From Coffea arabica (taxonomy: Eukaryota; Streptophyta; Magnoliopsida; Gentianales; Rubiaceae), in assembly GCF_036785885.1 (NCBI RefSeq), contig NC_092323.1, positions 1,404,501-1,468,500 of the forward strand: DNA of 64,000 nt. The letters run 5' to 3'. The notes below the pieces were generated by a model. That model did no database searches, was not told the origin of the DNA, and saw only the letters and a list, made by a program, of their open reading frames with translations. The position numbers and the translations under genes were made by a program. Shown in pieces: positions 60,890 to 64,000 of this stretch. Position 1 is the first letter of the stretch. Each line of letters opens with the position of its first letter.

Positions 60890-61995
60890 ATGAAGACTTT
60901 TACCAGTATTAGTAATATTTTCTTTTGCATTTACTGCTGTTTCTTTACTTCTTTCTTCACCACAGCTTCCTCCTCCTTCTCCACCACCACCACCACCACC
61001 ACTATGGCCACCGTATCCTCCATCAGCCATTGTTCCCTGTTAGCCATTCTCTTCCACCAGCTCCTCCACCAACCACCCTACCTCAACCTCCTTTCCCCTC
61101 CCCACAGTCTCAACCTCAGCTCCAACCAAGGTACGCTTTCTCCTCACTTTCACCTCCCACTAATTCTCAGTCCGAAAACAACCCATTTTTCCCTTCTATT
61201 TGGTCTCCTCCGCCAGCTTCTTCGCCGCCCTCCCTCCGTTGTCAACTTTTCCTGCCAATATCTCATCTCTCATCCTTCCCCATTCTTCCTCTTCCTCTAA
61301 TAACAGGCCCATTTCTCACAAACTGATAGCTGTCATTGTCTCGGTATCCCTTGTCTCCACCGTCTTCATCGCCAGCATTGCCGCCTTTATCCTCCTCCAC
61401 CACCACCGACGCCTCCGCTACTACTACCAACACCAACGGGCTTTCTCCAAGACAGACAGTCTTCACCTTTTCTCACCCAACGCCACTCCTTTCGACAGCA
61501 CCACCACAAAAAACCCACTTCCGGGAACACCTCTGCCGCCACAGCTGCCCCACCACACTCCTTCCACTAACAGCTCAGAATTTCTCTATCTGGGAGCTCT
61601 AGTAAGCTCCAGAGATGTAAAAAAATGAGGCATCTAATGTTCCTCAGAGCTCAGAAGATCACCATAATACTGTCCCTTCAGCTTTAGTTTTAGCTTCACT
61701 TCAGTATCAACGGCTAGGCTCGTCGGAGCTCCAACCGTTGCCGCCGCTGCCACGTCAATAGCAGTAGCACCACCATTTCCACCAAGACTACAGAAATGGT
61801 GCTGCAAACAACATGGGTTTCGACGAGGATGATGAATTCTTCTCCCAAAGAAGGTCCACTGGGGAAAAGTATAGTCCTGTCCACAGCGGATCAAGTGAAA
61901 ATCTCCCTAGCCCAAGTTCAAATTCACTTCTGTTCCATTTTGGAGCAATTTCTGCAGCAAGTTCAACTCCAGTAGAACCACCTCTGACAATCAAA
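60890..61995 (+). pseudogene. Captured type-I formin N-terminal fragment
   Basis: Similar to the N-terminal half of plant type-I formins (actin nucleators anchored by a transmembrane segment). Order: hydrophobic signal-peptide-like start (60890-60985), Pro-rich extracellular part (RILHQPLFPV, YAFSSLSPPTNSQSENNPFF near 61131-61190), FPANISSLILPHSS near 61251-61295, a membrane segment AVIVSVSLVSTVFIASIAAF at 61332-61391, basic HHHRRLRYY, FSKTDSLHLFSPNATPF, SSEFLYLGALVSSR, then LQPLPPLPR (61730-61758) and DEDDEFFSQRRSTG with YSPVHSGSSENLP (61818-61910). Frameshifts (one near 61215), a stop at 61626-61628 and others break it; the FH1 and FH2 actin-binding domains are absent. Confidence 0.8.
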
Positions 61996-62002
61996 ACGGA
62001 AC

Positions 62003-62360
62003 AAATTCTAAAGTAGAAGTGAAAACGATGTGCACTGCACGTGAAGAATCTACATGTTTCAGTGCGCTATCGTTTTCTTCTTCTTTTATTTTAGTCCTTG
62101 GATTTTTACTTTATTATGCTATTAGTCCTTAAATTTAATAGTTAGCATTAGAATAGCACTTGAAATTTTTTTGGGCATTGTTCATACAATTGTGGCCGGA
62201 CACGTGGCTTTTTCTGGTAGCAATTTGGGAAAAAATCGTTCAGGGTATTTAATGTACTCAAAATTTAAAAATTTGGGTACCAAATTTGTTTTGGTCCAAA
62301 ATTTGGGGACTAAAACTGCTCGTGCATCAAAGTTTAGGTACCAAAACTGCATTTTTCTCT
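62003..62360 (-). repeat. Right long terminal inverted repeat
   Basis: Inverted copy of 60469-60827; the two differ by scattered substitutions and small indels. Confidence 0.85.
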
Positions 62361-63625
62361 AATTTCAAAGTATGTTAAGGTGACTTTTATCTTTTTTTTT
62401 TAATTGTAAATGGTTATATTTATGTTAACATGACTATTATCTTTTTTAAATTGAAAATATTTATATTTATATTGCATAGTTTTTTGTTTCTTGGTACAAG
62501 TGACATATTGGAGCATCTTTTTATAATATAAAACTTGGATGATTTGTGATATTATAAGATATTTAATCAAAGATTATTTCTTGTCTTAATTTTCGTTAAG
62601 ACTATATTGTATATTTATCAAATAGATATACCTTTATAATTAAAATTAATATTTGATGTTTTTAAATGTCATATTTTTAAATAGATGAAAATTATTTTGA
62701 ATATAACATATTAAGATAATTTTGCTTAGAAAAATGTTGGCTCTCCAAAAAAAAAGAAAAATTCCTGGCTCTGTCACTGGTCCTGCCCAAATATTCAAGT
62801 CACCATTATAAATTATTATTGGGTCAGCCATGACATTTAAATTTCTTATTAAACGTTTTATTAATTTTTTAAAATTTCTTATTTATTCTTTTGTTTAGTT
62901 GCTCTTATTTTCTTTCATATTGCAGAAATGAAGTCTCAACTTGCATGCTACTATTCGCATTTAAAGTGATGATTGCGATCTTTGATGTATTCAATTTTAA
63001 ATTATACCTTCTTTTCGCCTAAAAGCTTCTTCTATGTACTACAAGGTATTATGAATGTATAAGAAGTATGGAGTCAAGTACAAGGTATTATTTGTTAAAG
63101 ACAAGAATAAATATGTCACATCTTATATTTTTTTGTAACAAATTATTTGTTACAAAAAAAAAAAAAGAAGATTTAATATAAAATTTCTACTCTACTCAAT
63201 CGCTAAGATTTAATAATATAAAAAAGATGTAATGAGTGTGCGTCGATACGTACCGGAGCAATTTGATTCATCCATATATTTCTTTTTAGCTCAATCGCTT
63301 TCTACAAAACTTGAGTATATAATGGTATGGAGATATGCAATTCGAGTACAGATGTGAAAATAATAACGTGAAAGAAAGATGTATTCCAAAAATAATGATT
63401 TATTAAACCATATGAAAAAGACATATTTGACTTAAATCCCATCCTTCAAATTATGTTTTGAATTCTCGTCTTCCTGTGAGAGACCAATTTGTTATAACAT
63501 GAAAATTTTTTACGTAAATGAATTATGGTACCTGTGTTGATCTTAATCTTGATTTCTCAGTATGCATAAAATATGGAGGATTAGATTTAATGGAATGATG
63601 GGATGAAAAAAAATGCACGCAATAA
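62361..63625. other. AT-rich spacer
   Basis: No gene seen. Confidence 0.5.
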
Positions 63626-63770
63626 AAGGGATAATTTCATAAACCTCCCTTGAGGTTTTTAACAATTTTATTTAGCTCCCTCAAGATTTTAAAAATTACA
63701 CATACCTTCTTTATCATTTAAATAATAATACTACCCTTAAATATTTTAATGAAATTCCCTTGTTTTGTAT
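63626..63770. repeat. Dispersed repeat, GGGATAATTTCATAAACCT family (second copy)
   Basis: Same start as the repeat at 8250, with CCTCCCTTGAGGTTTTT and later CTCCCTCAAGATTTT. The other end is not found before the window ends. Confidence 0.45.
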
Positions 63771-64000
63771 GCTTATACTTAGAATGAGTTTTAATGTTTT
63801 TCACTCTTTTTCCTTCTTATTCCTTTTTTTTTTGTTAATTTTTAGTCAATAAAATTGTAGAACTATTACTATCAACTCTAGTTTCTATTGTAATCAAATG
63901 TCGAACTAGTGATTTTTTTTATGAGTTAATTTTACATGCAATCCAATGTTTTTGCTAAATTTTGTTTTCTATTTTTTGGTATTACAATTAACAATAAATA
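63771..64000. other. AT-rich end of window
   Basis: No gene seen. Confidence 0.4.

Larger units (their letters stand above)
60469..62360. mobile_element. Pack-MULE-like element carrying formin sequence
   Basis: Terminal inverted repeats of about 360 bp (60469-60827 and 62003-62360) match base for base over most of their length, beginning AGAGAAAAATGCAGTTTTGG on the left and ending with its complement on the right. Between them lie about 1.2 kb of sequence derived from the first exon of a formin gene. Long inverted repeats around a captured host-gene piece is the Pack-MULE structure. I see no transposase and no clean 9-bp target duplication. Confidence 0.8.

Noticed and set aside
61263-61466. 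Minus-strand open frames across the formin fragment
   Set aside because: Complement of Ser/Pro/His-rich formin sequence; the plus strand gives the recognisable protein.

Overview
This is a stretch of eudicot plant nuclear genome. The evidence is intron-rich genes with GT-AG introns whose products match land-plant families, AT-rich spacers, and many plant transposons (Ty1/copia, Ty3/gypsy, hAT, Mutator-like, MITEs, a tRNA-derived SINE). I cannot name the species. The Arabidopsis-like gene set and dicot-type repeats fit a eudicot, possibly an asterid or woody species. No rRNA, true tRNA, CRISPR or prokaryotic operon is visible. Comparisons with Arabidopsis proteins are from family knowledge; no search was run.

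Genes, left to right: (1) the 5' half of a plastid acetyl-CoA synthetase gene (ACS), minus strand, running off the left edge; (2) SNF12/BAF60, a SWIB-domain subunit of the SWI/SNF chromatin remodeller, minus strand, with a short last exon that simple ORF calling misses; (3) a 13-exon plastid Mfd/TRCF-like DNA helicase, plus strand, complete at 886 aa; (4) a SYP2-type Qa-SNARE (vacuolar/prevacuolar syntaxin), plus strand, 7 exons, 274 aa; (5) a NIPA-type magnesium transporter, plus strand, 13 coding exons, 442 aa; (6) an intronless LWD1/AN11-type WD40 protein, plus strand, 346 aa. They are unrelated housekeeping or regulatory genes, not a pathway cluster.

The space between them is mobile DNA. 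A decayed Ty3/gypsy gag-pol lies at 4.0-5.3 kb. A 0.9 kb hAT-like element with an 8-bp target duplication and a nested MITE lies at 11.5-12.5 kb. A SINE sits in an intron of the helicase. At 22.6-30.4 kb a Ty1/copia element with near-identical 148/149-bp LTRs lies just past the helicase stop codon; it is interrupted by a hAT-like element and by a 3.4-kb probable solo LTR, each with a perfect target duplication. At 37-42.3 kb is a degenerate Tat-type Ty3/gypsy element with pol on the minus strand and an antisense ORF on the plus strand. It is joined to the 3' half of a hAT transposase gene (42.4-44.4 kb), whose GAGCTCGA-rich end resembles a small element at 2.3-2.7 kb. At 60.5-62.4 kb an element with ~360-bp terminal inverted repeats carries a broken copy of the N-terminal part of a type-I formin, as in a Pack-MULE. 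The remaining spacers are AT-rich with MITEs and no gene I can support.
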